A stretch of 53,571 nucleotides of DNA from contig CAZOSF010000008.1 in the NCBI GenBank assembly GCA_964582415.1, positions 1 to 53,571 on the forward strand, given 5' to 3'. The translations under genes and the position numbers were made by a program. The notes under the pieces are model-generated. The model was not told the DNA's origin and did not search any database. It saw only the letters and a program-made list of their open reading frames with translations. The stretch is from CAZOSF01 sp964582415 (GTDB taxonomy: Bacteria > Bacteroidota > Bacteroidia > Flavobacteriales > Flavobacteriaceae). Position 1 is the stretch's first letter. Each line of letters starts with the position of its first letter. Positions 9,301-16,151 of this stretch are shown piece by piece.

Positions 9301-9349
9301 ACATTTAGGAGAAGAAGTCTTGCAATATCAACTTATCATTCAACATTAA
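6308..9349 (+). CDS. large secreted alpha/beta-hydrolase (lipase-like) with T9SS tail
   Basis: A secreted protein of 1013 residues. The signal peptide ends near NLHAQ (about 20). An unassigned region runs to about 250. An alpha/beta-hydrolase follows: strand IIVIDGFDPRDRR (about 297-309), nucleophile elbow GPSMGG (Ser near 407), then SVDSPHLGANIP (about 434-445), as in PGAP1-like lipases. A late NEQHSSFTLESF (about 722-733) is a good candidate for the catalytic-His region. Residues 750-925 look like Ig/PKD-type beta domains. The last 80 residues resemble a T9SS type A sorting domain, with YPFPN instead of YPNP. Likely an esterase or lipase exported to the surface; the substrate is unknown. 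A terminator follows. Confidence 0.75.
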   Translation: MRKFLFLIIFLPFFTNLHAQEPDEISVDSLLVNIDLSQLSTGILYDRVMPISRLETFNDSVNIANKSYFEQALMELRGASLDQKFTDYKVLRSSYSADSIYSVVDIGIINASFQRLNFNESNESLGALHFSQNLFERINNNQPTLLESHLLLVAPLKEYAMGNIIKYVINPELILQDTDNKDLVSLIANFDSNAEYIIIENGSVIQEQFMIAYEEGGEKILTFTATFQDGSTKTTQGLLHVKLPAPPPINLIDTDTIWGTIPWQGFNETSAHVGKLVYRTFYHTNNGNTQKNLLKPIIVIDGFDPRDRRKIQDGDSPLPDELHRSMEEMMSYTVNGTEVPIMPILRNMGYDIILVNQENSWKNGYYIDGGADYIERNGLNHVRLYQLLNNKLVQNGSNEQLVIVGPSMGGQISRYALAYMEKHGIPHNTRLWISVDSPHLGANIPMGIQSLLHMLKPSSAAAADFVDNQLGSPAARQQLIEQYSGESNDILHQDWLNGRTISQGFSENRGRPIFINYYNNLFNNGLPGSHGYPQNLRKIALINGALQDKKGFDNPFDPNGTGISGTIFPDNYAGNGCQTLKVRGLVNGLGHRLTLESYALPAQGNFHKIAFFKKKIISWIYHDRYVTNSNSRGNMDNVPGGWFPTQRDLIYTLQQASVCDPPFICINNWDIQTMEHVNSFIPTVSALGFHQPNFNWNQSLNRNLVCTGEIPFDSYYGPKKNEQHSSFTLESFEWLLQEIQNNPQPPTVYFEGENLMGPSIICQNDLVTYEFDGCTPIPVTQWQVSNGLEIITSDDFSVTVENTTSTPSSGWIKAIFPNQVVQKELWLGKPSAPAYLNGPEVVATGAIVTYSGGVAEGATAYEWWLPYPFEINNPFDITSPNWQVYPNAGRTTQVFTGNAGTAGYIQLMGSNSCGYGDAVLKYVEHGQGGSGQQQLPVYPFPNTADDAFNLDFSSYPAGNYQIAIYDAFSNTLYQGSSENIEKTISTLEIPAGNYFLHIHLGEEVLQYQLIIQH

Positions 9350-9371
9350 TTCGAGACATACCTTTAATGGA

Positions 9372-9403
9372 AATGCCAACTTCTGACAAGTTGGCATTTT
9401 TCT
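9372..9403 (+). terminator. intrinsic terminator after the T9SS hydrolase
   Basis: A stem of about 10 bp, AATGCCAACTT with AAGTTGGCATT, and a 5-base loop CTGAC are followed by a T-rich run. It separates the secreted hydrolase from the groES-groEL operon. Confidence 0.85.
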
Positions 9404-9477
9404 TTATAAAAATAGCCATGGCACAGTTTCTGTCTAAAGGCAGACATAACTTTTAAACTAACATAAATTAAACACAT

Positions 9478-9753
9478 ATGGCATTAAAAATTCAACCTCT
9501 TGCAGATCGTGTGGTTGTCGAGCCTCAAGCGGCCGAAACCAAAACTGCCTCTGGTATTTATATTCCTGATTCCGCAAAGGAAAAACCTCAACAAGGTAAA
9601 GTGGTAGCCGTTGGAAAAGGCAAAAAAGACCATGAAATGACCGTTAAAGTTGGGGATACTGTACTTTATGGAAAGTATGCCGGAAACGAACTAAAATTGG
9701 ATGGAAAAGATTACCTCATCATGCGTGAGGACGACATTCTTGCCATCATTTAA
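9478..9753 (+). CDS. groES: GroES co-chaperonin
   Basis: The 91-residue lid of the GroEL folding chamber. It opens with IQPLADRVVVEP, has a mobile-loop segment around ETKTASGIYIP, and ends with DGKDYLIMREDDILAII, all characteristic of the family and of normal length. groEL follows after 32 bases. The preceding 75 bases contain a short inverted repeat (TGTCT, 9431-9435, with AGACA, 9442-9446) and a TAACTTTT, one base from the phylum's -7 consensus, so the operon probably has its own promoter here. I see no CIRCE element. Confidence 0.97.
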   Translation: MALKIQPLADRVVVEPQAAETKTASGIYIPDSAKEKPQQGKVVAVGKGKKDHEMTVKVGDTVLYGKYAGNELKLDGKDYLIMREDDILAII

Positions 9754-9785
9754 TCCATTGTTAATCACTAAAAAAACTACGAATT

Positions 9786-11417
9786 ATGGCAAAAGATATA
9801 AAGTTTGACATTGAAGCACGCGATTCGATCAAGAAAGGTGTGGATGCTTTGGCAAACGCAGTAAAAGTAACCTTAGGACCAAAAGGTCGTAATGTTATCA
9901 TTAGTAAATCCTTTGGAGCCCCTCAAGTAACCAAGGACGGTGTAACGGTGGCAAAGGAAATCGAATTGGAAGATCCATTGGAAAATATGGGTGCTCAAAT
10001 GGTAAAAGAAGTAGCCTCTAAAACCAATGATCTGGCAGGTGATGGTACGACGACGGCAACCGTTTTGGCCCAAGCCATCGTTAAGGAAGGTCTAAAAAAC
10101 GTAGCGGCGGGAGCAAATCCGATGGAATTAAAACGCGGAATTGACAATGCCGTTCAAGCCATTATCAAAGATCTAGAAAAACAAGCTTCTAAGGTGGGCA
10201 ACTCTGCCGATAAGGTAAAACAGGTAGCCTCTATTTCTGCCAATAACGATGACACCATTGGTTCTCTTATCGCAGAAGCCTTTGAAAAAGTTGGAAAAGA
10301 GGGGGTGATTACCGTTGAAGAAGCGAAAGGTACCGAAACCTATGTTGACGTTGTGGAAGGTATGCAATTCGACAGAGGCTATTTATCTCCTTACTTCGTT
10401 ACCGATAGTGAAAAAATGCAAACCGAATTGGAGAACCCAATGATCTTGTTGTATGATAAGAAAATCTCCAACATGAAAGACCTGCTTCCAATTTTGGAAC
10501 CAGTAGTGCAGCAAGGAAGATCGCTTTTGATTATCGCTGAAGACGTCGAAGGGGAAGCCTTGGCTACCTTAGTAGTGAATAAACTTCGGGGTGCTTTGAA
10601 AATTGCTGCTGTTAAAGCACCAGGATTCGGTGATCGTAGAAAAGCCATGTTAGAAGATATCGCTATCCTAACCGGTGGTACTGTAATTGCTGAAGAGCGC
10701 GGATTCACTCTTGAAAATGCCTCTATCGATATGTTGGGTACTGCTGAAACAGTGACCATCGACAAAGACAACACGACAATCGTTAATGGAGCTGGAAAGA
10801 AAAGCGACATCCAAGCACGTGTGGGACAGATCAAGAGCCAGATTGAAACGACTACCAGCGATTATGACAAAGAAAAACTTCAGGAACGCTTGGCTAAATT
10901 AGCAGGAGGTGTAGCCGTACTCTATGTAGGTGCTGCAAGTGAAGTGGAAATGAAAGAGAAGAAAGACCGAGTTGATGATGCGCTTCACGCTACCCGAGCC
11001 GCCGTTGAAGAAGGAATCGTAGCGGGTGGTGGTGTTGCCTTGGTGCGCGCTAAAAAGGTACTTGAAAAAGTGACCACGAACTCCTTGGATGAAACTACAG
11101 GGGTGCAAATCGTAGCGAAAGCTATTGAAGCACCACTTCGTACCATTGTTGAAAACGCAGGAGGAGAAGGTTCTGTTGTGATCAACAAAGTAATGGAAGG
11201 CAAAACCAGCTTCGGATATGATGCTAAAAATGATGAATATGTCGACATGATGAAAGCTGGAATCATCGACCCGAAAAAAGTAACCCGTGTGGCTTTGGAA
11301 AATGCCGCTTCCGTAGCTGGAATGATTCTTACTACCGAATGTGCTTTGGTAGACATCAAAGAAGATACTCCAGCTATGCCTCCAATGGGTGGTGGTGGAA
11401 TGCCAGGAATGATGTAA
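9786..11417 (+). CDS. groEL: GroEL chaperonin
   Basis: The 60-kDa chaperonin, 543 residues and full length. Family landmarks are GPKGRNV near residue 32, the nucleotide-binding GDGTTTATVLAQAI near 86-99, GANPMELKRGID, the apical domain with VVEGMQFDRGYLSPYF, and the Gly/Met-rich C-terminal tail GGGGMPGMM. It is the second gene of the groES-groEL operon and is followed by a strong terminator. Only one groEL is present in the window. Confidence 0.98.
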   Translation: MAKDIKFDIEARDSIKKGVDALANAVKVTLGPKGRNVIISKSFGAPQVTKDGVTVAKEIELEDPLENMGAQMVKEVASKTNDLAGDGTTTATVLAQAIVKEGLKNVAAGANPMELKRGIDNAVQAIIKDLEKQASKVGNSADKVKQVASISANNDDTIGSLIAEAFEKVGKEGVITVEEAKGTETYVDVVEGMQFDRGYLSPYFVTDSEKMQTELENPMILLYDKKISNMKDLLPILEPVVQQGRSLLIIAEDVEGEALATLVVNKLRGALKIAAVKAPGFGDRRKAMLEDIAILTGGTVIAEERGFTLENASIDMLGTAETVTIDKDNTTIVNGAGKKSDIQARVGQIKSQIETTTSDYDKEKLQERLAKLAGGVAVLYVGAASEVEMKEKKDRVDDALHATRAAVEEGIVAGGGVALVRAKKVLEKVTTNSLDETTGVQIVAKAIEAPLRTIVENAGGEGSVVINKVMEGKTSFGYDAKNDEYVDMMKAGIIDPKKVTRVALENAASVAGMILTTECALVDIKEDTPAMPPMGGGGMPGMM

Positions 11418-11441
11418 TAAATTCCCTATTTGAAATACAAG

Positions 11442-11471
11442 AAAGCCTTTGCGTTTGCAAAGGCTTTTTTT
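11442..11471 (+). terminator. intrinsic terminator after groEL
   Basis: A perfect 11-bp stem, AAAGCCTTTGC with GCAAAGGCTTT, and a GTTT loop run into a T tract. Confidence 0.92.
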
Positions 11472-11485
11472 AATGTATCTAAAAT

Positions 11486-11511
11486 AAAAAACCACCTTTC
11501 TTAAGGGTGGT
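11486..11511 (-). terminator. intrinsic terminator of the 31-residue mini-gene
   Basis: Read on the minus strand this is ACCACC, a short loop, GGTGGT, then a run of Ts (the A run at 11486-11490). It lies 38 bases beyond the stop of the small gene at 11550-11645 and faces the groEL terminator, supporting the small gene as a discrete transcription unit. Confidence 0.75.
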
Positions 11512-11549
11512 AGTTCCAAGTGGGTTTATACTGAATAAACCGAACCAGA

Positions 11550-11645
11550 TTACTTCTTCTTAGAAGCCGGAGTGGTCTTTTTTACTGGAGCTTTCGCTAC
11601 AGCCTTCTTGGCAGACGCTTTTCCGTTTGACTTAGATGTTGCCAT
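11550..11645 (-). CDS. 31-residue Lys/Ala-rich basic protein (histone H1-like)
   Basis: A short frame with ATG at 11645 and TAA at 11550. The product is 31 residues, made almost entirely of Lys, Ala, Ser, Thr, Val and Pro (it begins MATSKSNGKASAKKAVAKAP and ends ASKKK). This composition matches the C-terminal domain of histone H1 and short bacterial H1-like proteins, so it could bind nucleic acid. It has its own terminator and a TACATTTA (11671-11678, minus), one base off the -7 promoter consensus, and it stands isolated between convergent groEL and the metal operon. Function is inferred from composition only. Confidence 0.7.
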   Translation of the reverse strand: MATSKSNGKASAKKAVAKAPVKKTTPASKKK

Positions 11646-11735
11646 ACTAAACAGCATTAAATTTGTAGAGTAAATGTAGTATGGAAATGATGTCGCTGAT
11701 TCCTTTCTTTGCAAATATTTAACTAAATGATACGC

Positions 11736-11771
11736 AAAAAAAATAGCCTGAAAATGTTCACTTTCAGGCTA
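11736..11771 (-). terminator. intrinsic terminator of the metal operon
   Basis: Read on the minus strand: TAGCCTGAAA, an 8-base loop, TTTCAGGCTA, then a run of eight Ts (the A run at 11736-11743). A perfect 10-bp stem. It ends the four-gene operon 11804-15616. Confidence 0.9.
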
Positions 11772-11803
11772 GATTTGAATGCCTTGTATTTCAATAAAAA
11801 CGC

Positions 11804-12157
11804 TTACTCATTGTGGTCCTCCACCACTTTGGGATCACGATAACGACAACAAGGATCAACACTGTTATAAGCCTCATCCGTGGCAATGTGCTCCCCTGTA
11901 TCATGACCTACAGCTGCAATGTTTTCTTGGATCGTATTCACATCCACCTTACGGGCGTCATAGATTAGACTCAGTTCATGGGATTCCACGTTCCAGACAG
12001 CAGACTTTACTCCTTTCGTTTTGATTGCGGCTTTTTCAATTCTCATTTTACACATGAAACATACCCCATCTACCTCAATGGTGGCTTTTGCATTTTTATC
12101 CTGGGCAAAAAGGGCACCGGATAACGTTAGCATTAGAATGATTATGATCTTTTTCAT
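11804..12157 (-). CDS. secreted heavy-metal-associated (HMA) domain protein
   Basis: A 117-residue protein with a signal peptide (MKKIIIILMLTLSGALFAQD). A single HMA-like ferredoxin fold follows, with the metal-binding loop VCFMCKM (Cys33, Cys36). The tail adds GHDTGEH and a vicinal pair DPCC (Cys103-Cys104) before a His/Asp-rich end, all possible soft-metal ligands. It is the last gene of the operon, 17 bases after the TonB receptor gene, and a terminator follows. It probably binds copper or a related metal in the periplasm. The metal is not fixed by the sequence. Confidence 0.85.
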   Translation of the reverse strand: MKKIIIILMLTLSGALFAQDKNAKATIEVDGVCFMCKMRIEKAAIKTKGVKSAVWNVESHELSLIYDARKVDVNTIQENIAAVGHDTGEHIATDEAYNSVDPCCRYRDPKVVEDHNE

Positions 12158-12174
12158 TGTTGTTTTTACTTGGT

Positions 12175-14409
12175 TTATAATTTGTACCGTAGACCCATAT
12201 AATACATCTGTCCAAAAATCGGTCCATAAACGAAGGTACTATCGAAATTAGGGCCAAACGGGTCATCAGCCCCTAAAATGGGACGTTCTTGTTTTACATT
12301 GGTGATATTCTCACCCCCTAAATATACTTCAAATTTCGGACTGAACACACGGGTAATCTGTGCATTCAAAGTGGTAATCGTTGGGGAATATGCCGACAAT
12401 TGATACGATTCCGGATTCGTTTCGGTATTTGGGAAACGCTGTTCCCCCAACCAATTCAAAGTAGTATCGAATTTCCACTGAGAACCGCTATCCGTAGTCT
12501 CAGTTTCGTACGAAGTATTGGCAAATACACGGTGTTCTGGCGTGAGGGGCTTACTTCTTCTACCCTCGAGATAATCGGTTTGCACGTCGTAATATTTATA
12601 GGCAAAACGCAAATCCCATCGTTCCAAAGGAGAAGAGTCCAATTCTACCTGCAAACTATTGGCATAACTTTGCCCCTCTAAATTATAGAAGCGTATTTGG
12701 GAGGGATCTTCCCAATCTACTACCACTTGATTGGTAAAATCGGTTCGATAAAAATCCAAACTTATGGTAGCATTTCGCTCAAACAGATTAAATCCTTGCA
12801 TGAATGAAATACCATAATTCCATGCAATTTCAGGATCCAGTCCATAAACAGTACCCCCAGCCTCTTGAACATCGATGTTCCGATTTGAAGCAAAAAGCTG
12901 CATATTTTCTGCGAAAATATTGGCACTTCTTTTTCCCCTACCAGCAGAAAGTCGAAGGGTTCCTTTATCCCATGGCGTATACCGAAAATGGATTCTGGGC
13001 GTTACAAAAAACCCAAGAAGGTTGTGATTGTCGATTCGTACTCCTGCTGTGAGGCTTACATCGTCTAAATCATCATAAGCATATTCAAAAAAGACTCCCA
13101 CAGAATTTTCTGTTCGGTCATAATTGGTTGCTACCACCCACTCCTCATAATCATCATAGGTGAAACTTACACCCGTCTTTATTTTGTGGCGAGAATCCCC
13201 AATAATACTATTGTAAAGGGCATTAGCATAAAAACTGGTATGCTCTATATCATACCTTTTTAAACCAAAATAGGAATCCTGCTTATGATTGCTGTAGGCC
13301 AGTTGAAGCCCTGCACTTCGCCAGGGTAATTCAGGATTTACATATCCCAACTTTCCCGAAATATCAATTCGTTCGGTATCGATCTCACTTCCCCAGATTT
13401 CGGTTCCAAAGGCATCCCTGTCTGGATCAAACCCTTTTTCCCCTGTCTGCTTCTGGTCGTTGAGATAGCGGAAATTCAAAAAGCTAACCCAGCCGTGCTC
13501 GGAATCGGTATATTGCCAACGATTCATAACATTGAGCTGTTGTTGCAGGGGCATATCCAAAAAGCCATCATCATTATTGTCGAATTCTTGGTTTCGAAGA
13601 TTTCCGTGCACATACAAACCTGTACTCCATCGATTCGAAACTTTTGTGTTGACATGAGTATTCAATTCCATTCGTCCATTCAGCGATCCATAGGCATTTA
13701 CAAATAGCTTCTCATCGGAAATGGGTTTTTGCAATTCGGCATTAATTTGTCCGGCGATACTTTCAAATCCATTGACAACACTTCCTGCCCCCTTGGTTAT
13801 TTGAATACTTTCAACCCAAGTTCCGGGAATAAAACTCAAACCATAGTTTTGTGCGGCACCGCGAATGGCAGGAACGTTTTCTGTTGTAATCAAAATATAG
13901 GGACTGGTGAGCCCCAACATTTTAATTTGGCGCGTACCCGTTACGGCATCAGAGAAGTTGACATCGATCGAAGGATTGGTTTCGAAGGATTCGGACAAAT
14001 TACAGCAGGCCGCTTTCAGTAATTCGGCACTGCTCACATTGATAATATTCTGTGAGGTAAGACTTGAACGAGCAGAAGCTTTCCTTCTCGCTTCTAGGGT
14101 AACCTCATCCAATTCTGCAGATACTTTCAAGGAATGCACCAGACGTCTATTGCTGTTCACAGTGAGCGTATCGGTCTGAAACCCAACATAACTTATTACC
14201 AATTTGCTATATTCAGGCTGATAAGGAATTTGAAAATTTCCATCAAAATCGGTTACACTTCCAACGGTGGTGTTTAACCAATAAACATTGGCACCTGCCA
14301 ATCCTTTGGGCTCAACAGTAGCACTGGCATCTTCAATTCTTCCCTCTAATACTTCTTGGGAAAATCCAAAGTAAGGCAACAATACTATTAGAATATAAGC
14401 AAGTCTCAA
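12175..14409 (-). CDS. TonB-dependent receptor, probably for a metal or metal complex
   Basis: An outer-membrane active transporter of 744 residues. The signal peptide is 1-18, a CarboxypepD_reg-like domain follows (about 20-100: DFDGNFQIPY, ISYVGFQTDTL), then a plug domain (about 115-225), then the barrel, ending in GLRYKL. The plug carries a vicinal cysteine pair in KAACCNLSESFETNPSIDV (Cys135-Cys136). From memory this signature occurs in Bacteroidota receptors placed beside heavy-metal genes. Its ATG overlaps the stop of the HMA-MauE gene by 4 bases, so the proteins are made together. Its substrate is likely a metal or metal chelate; copper is my best guess. Confidence 0.88.
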   Translation of the reverse strand: MRLAYILIVLLPYFGFSQEVLEGRIEDASATVEPKGLAGANVYWLNTTVGSVTDFDGNFQIPYQPEYSKLVISYVGFQTDTLTVNSNRRLVHSLKVSAELDEVTLEARRKASARSSLTSQNIINVSSAELLKAACCNLSESFETNPSIDVNFSDAVTGTRQIKMLGLTSPYILITTENVPAIRGAAQNYGLSFIPGTWVESIQITKGAGSVVNGFESIAGQINAELQKPISDEKLFVNAYGSLNGRMELNTHVNTKVSNRWSTGLYVHGNLRNQEFDNNDDGFLDMPLQQQLNVMNRWQYTDSEHGWVSFLNFRYLNDQKQTGEKGFDPDRDAFGTEIWGSEIDTERIDISGKLGYVNPELPWRSAGLQLAYSNHKQDSYFGLKRYDIEHTSFYANALYNSIIGDSRHKIKTGVSFTYDDYEEWVVATNYDRTENSVGVFFEYAYDDLDDVSLTAGVRIDNHNLLGFFVTPRIHFRYTPWDKGTLRLSAGRGKRSANIFAENMQLFASNRNIDVQEAGGTVYGLDPEIAWNYGISFMQGFNLFERNATISLDFYRTDFTNQVVVDWEDPSQIRFYNLEGQSYANSLQVELDSSPLERWDLRFAYKYYDVQTDYLEGRRSKPLTPEHRVFANTSYETETTDSGSQWKFDTTLNWLGEQRFPNTETNPESYQLSAYSPTITTLNAQITRVFSPKFEVYLGGENITNVKQERPILGADDPFGPNFDSTFVYGPIFGQMYYMGLRYKL

Positions 14410-15134
14410 AACGCACCTCCTTTCATCAACATGTATATTGCCATGACCAACATAATCGCATTCTCTATAAAGGTTGCCTCGGTCATTGGCAGATTTAAGG
14501 CGGTACCCAAACAGGCACAGCGAATAGATTTCTTATCTATTAGGGTTCGAATCACGCCGATGGTGGTGATCCCTAATATTACCAAGGTTATTATTAAAGC
14601 CAAAGTGACTTCTATTCTCATGAGAAACAACAACCCTAGGGTTAATTCAATAAAAGGATAAATCCAGCCGTAGGCAGAAATCCGTTTCGCAAGGGGGTCG
14701 TACATCCGGAAGGATTCAGGAAATCCTTTCAGATCTAAAAGTTTGAAAAAACTAAAGACAATATAGAATAGCCCCATGAAATCGAACATGGCTTGTTCCA
14801 TATTCCATTCTTTATAATTCAATAAAATGGAAGCACCTATGAGATAGGTGAATATCAGAAACAAGGGTTTCAATTGTTTCCATTTTGAGGTTTTCTCGAC
14901 GGTAGTTGCTGCCGAAAAAACATTCTTTGTGCTGATTTCGGCAATTTGATATTTATTTGATAAAGCTTGTTGAAGTGACTCTGTGGGAATGTGTTCCTGC
15001 ATCTCGATAACTGTTTCTCCTGTTTCAAGATTCACGGAAACATCCAATACACCAGAAATACTTGACAGCTTTTCCGTTACCGAATTTTTGCACCCTTCAC
15101 AGGTCATTCCTGTGATTTGATAGGTATGTTTCAT
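14406..15134 (-). CDS. HMA domain fused to MauE/DoxX-like membrane protein
   Basis: A 242-residue fusion. Residues 1-68 are an HMA domain with GMTCEGC (Cys12, Cys15). Four hydrophobic segments follow (roughly 88-105, 115-132, 157-200 as a pair, and 225-240), resembling the MauE/DoxX redox family, with a cytosol- or periplasm-facing CACLG motif (Cys206, Cys208) before the last segment. The ATG at 15134 is chosen because it puts the HMA domain at the N-terminus; a start 14 codons upstream adds an unrelated stretch. Likely role: passing a metal ion or electrons across the inner membrane in concert with the receptor and the HMA protein. Direction of transport is not evident. Confidence 0.8.
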   Translation of the reverse strand: MKHTYQITGMTCEGCKNSVTEKLSSISGVLDVSVNLETGETVIEMQEHIPTESLQQALSNKYQIAEISTKNVFSAATTVEKTSKWKQLKPLFLIFTYLIGASILLNYKEWNMEQAMFDFMGLFYIVFSFFKLLDLKGFPESFRMYDPLAKRISAYGWIYPFIELTLGLLFLMRIEVTLALIITLVILGITTIGVIRTLIDKKSIRCACLGTALNLPMTEATFIENAIMLVMAIYMLMKGGAF

Positions 15135-15205
15135 GATTTTTTGATTTTGATTACGTAAAAAGTAGAATAGGCCCAAAATGAGCGTACGCTTCAGCGTAAT
15201 CTAAA

Positions 15206-15616
15206 TCAAATGAGGAAAGTCTCGTAAAGTACCTGATAGTCTTTTACTAATGGTGGGGGACGATAATACCGGTAACTCACATTGTGTTCATCAGGAAGCT
15301 CTAATGCTACCGGAACAAACACTTCAACGATGGTCGCAAACCATTGGGTCGTAAAATCGAAAGCGAAAGCTACTTTGGCATACTGAGCATCGGTGGTAAC
15401 CTTCAAATATTTATTGTTGCAACAGAAATGCCCTTCCTCCTCATGCTCGTCACCGCAGGGCGTAGAAGACATTACCATTCCACAGCTAAGATGCTCCTCT
15501 CCGAAGGTCACCTTCGATACCATTTCAATACTGCCACAATAGTGTTTGGCATACGCCAATCCACTACTGCTCAGCAGAATAAGAGAAGAAAGTAGTATGG
15601 AGATAAATCGTTGCAT
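15206..15616 (-). CDS. HYC_CC_PP family protein
   Basis: A 136-residue secreted protein that matches the name of its family: HYC (His25-Tyr-Cys27) just after the signal peptide, a vicinal FCC (Cys65-Cys66), and the C-terminal RPPPLVKDYQVLYETFL. Additional cysteines at about 45 and 54 and a HEEEGH cluster add possible ligands. Function of the family is not established to my knowledge. It is the first gene of the operon leading into the HMA-MauE, TonB receptor and HMA genes, which points to metal sensing or binding. An exact -7 promoter element lies only 7 bases before the ATG. Confidence 0.85.
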   Translation of the reverse strand: MQRFISILLSSLILLSSSGLAYAKHYCGSIEMVSKVTFGEEHLSCGMVMSSTPCGDEHEEEGHFCCNNKYLKVTTDAQYAKVAFAFDFTTQWFATIVEVFVPVALELPDEHNVSYRYYRPPPLVKDYQVLYETFLI

Positions 15617-15623
15617 CCTGAAA

Positions 15624-15631
15624 CAAAAGTA
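15624..15631 (-). promoter_or_regulatory. -7 promoter element of the metal operon
   Basis: TACTTTTG on the minus strand matches the Bacteroidota -7 consensus TAnnTTTG exactly. It is 7 bases from the ATG of the HYC_CC_PP gene, implying an almost leaderless mRNA. Its first base abuts the T tract of the upstream gene's terminator. I see no clear -33 TTG. Confidence 0.55.
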
Positions 15632-15664
15632 TAAAAAAAGGGGTATCCTAAAAAGAATACCCCC
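15631..15664 (-). terminator. intrinsic terminator of the small lipoprotein gene
   Basis: On the minus strand GGGGTATTC, a 6-base loop and GGATACCCC (one mismatch) are followed by a T run. It lies 28 bases past the stop at 15693 and directly abuts the promoter of the metal operon, so the two transcripts are sharply separated. Confidence 0.85.
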
Positions 15665-15692
15665 ATGAATAACATGAGTTTAACGTAATAGA

Positions 15693-16121
15693 CTATTGTC
15701 TGTTAATAGCTGCCTCTGCATTTTCGATGGCGGTTTCCATCTCAGCTTGCAATGCATGAACACTGGCTTCAAATTCATTTAGGGTAGCCTTTTTAGCTTC
15801 CGAAAGTTCAGCGCCGTTCATTATTTCATCAGATTCAAAAGCAGTTCCAAAATCCTTCATCCAGGTCATCATACTTTGATTGGCATGTTTTAAATCGGCA
15901 ATGGTCTTGATTTTGATAGAGTCTACATTCGTGGAATCGATATTTGCTTCAAGTTTGGAAATAAGTTCCCCGATGGTTGACATCTTCGGCATCAATTCAT
16001 CATGCATGGCAACCACTTGTTCCATTTGGGTAGGCCCCGCAGGTACTTCAGGTTCAGCTTCTTTGTTTTTACAGGCAACCACACTTAGCAAGAGGGCTCC
16101 TAAAATGAATAGTTTTTTCAT
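15693..16121 (-). CDS. small helical lipoprotein
   Basis: A 142-residue protein with lipoprotein signal and lipobox SVVAC (Cys17), followed by KNKEAEPE, an acidic run that could act as a surface-export signal in Flavobacteriia. The mature part is nearly all alpha-helical with heptad-like spacing (coiled coil), rich in Met, Glu and Ala. I know of no function for it. It has its own -7 promoter element and terminator, so it is monocistronic, although it sits between the metal operon and xrtF. The Met- and His-containing helix (VVAMHDELMPKM) makes metal binding conceivable; this is speculation. Confidence 0.78.
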   Translation of the reverse strand: MKKLFILGALLLSVVACKNKEAEPEVPAGPTQMEQVVAMHDELMPKMSTIGELISKLEANIDSTNVDSIKIKTIADLKHANQSMMTWMKDFGTAFESDEIMNGAELSEAKKATLNEFEASVHALQAEMETAIENAEAAINRQ

Positions 16122-16141
16122 GGTTCTAAAAATTAATCCTA

Positions 16142-16149
16142 CAAAGATA
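16142..16149 (-). promoter_or_regulatory. -7 promoter element of the small lipoprotein gene
   Basis: TATCTTTG on the minus strand, an exact match to TAnnTTTG, 20 bases upstream of the ATG at 16121 and just beyond the stop of the xrtF partner gene. Confidence 0.55.
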
Positions 16150-16151
16150 AT

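Noticed and set aside
10391..11519. Long open frames on the minus strand within groEL
   Set aside because: They are antisense to a full-length GroEL, encode no recognisable motif, and follow from codon bias of the real gene.
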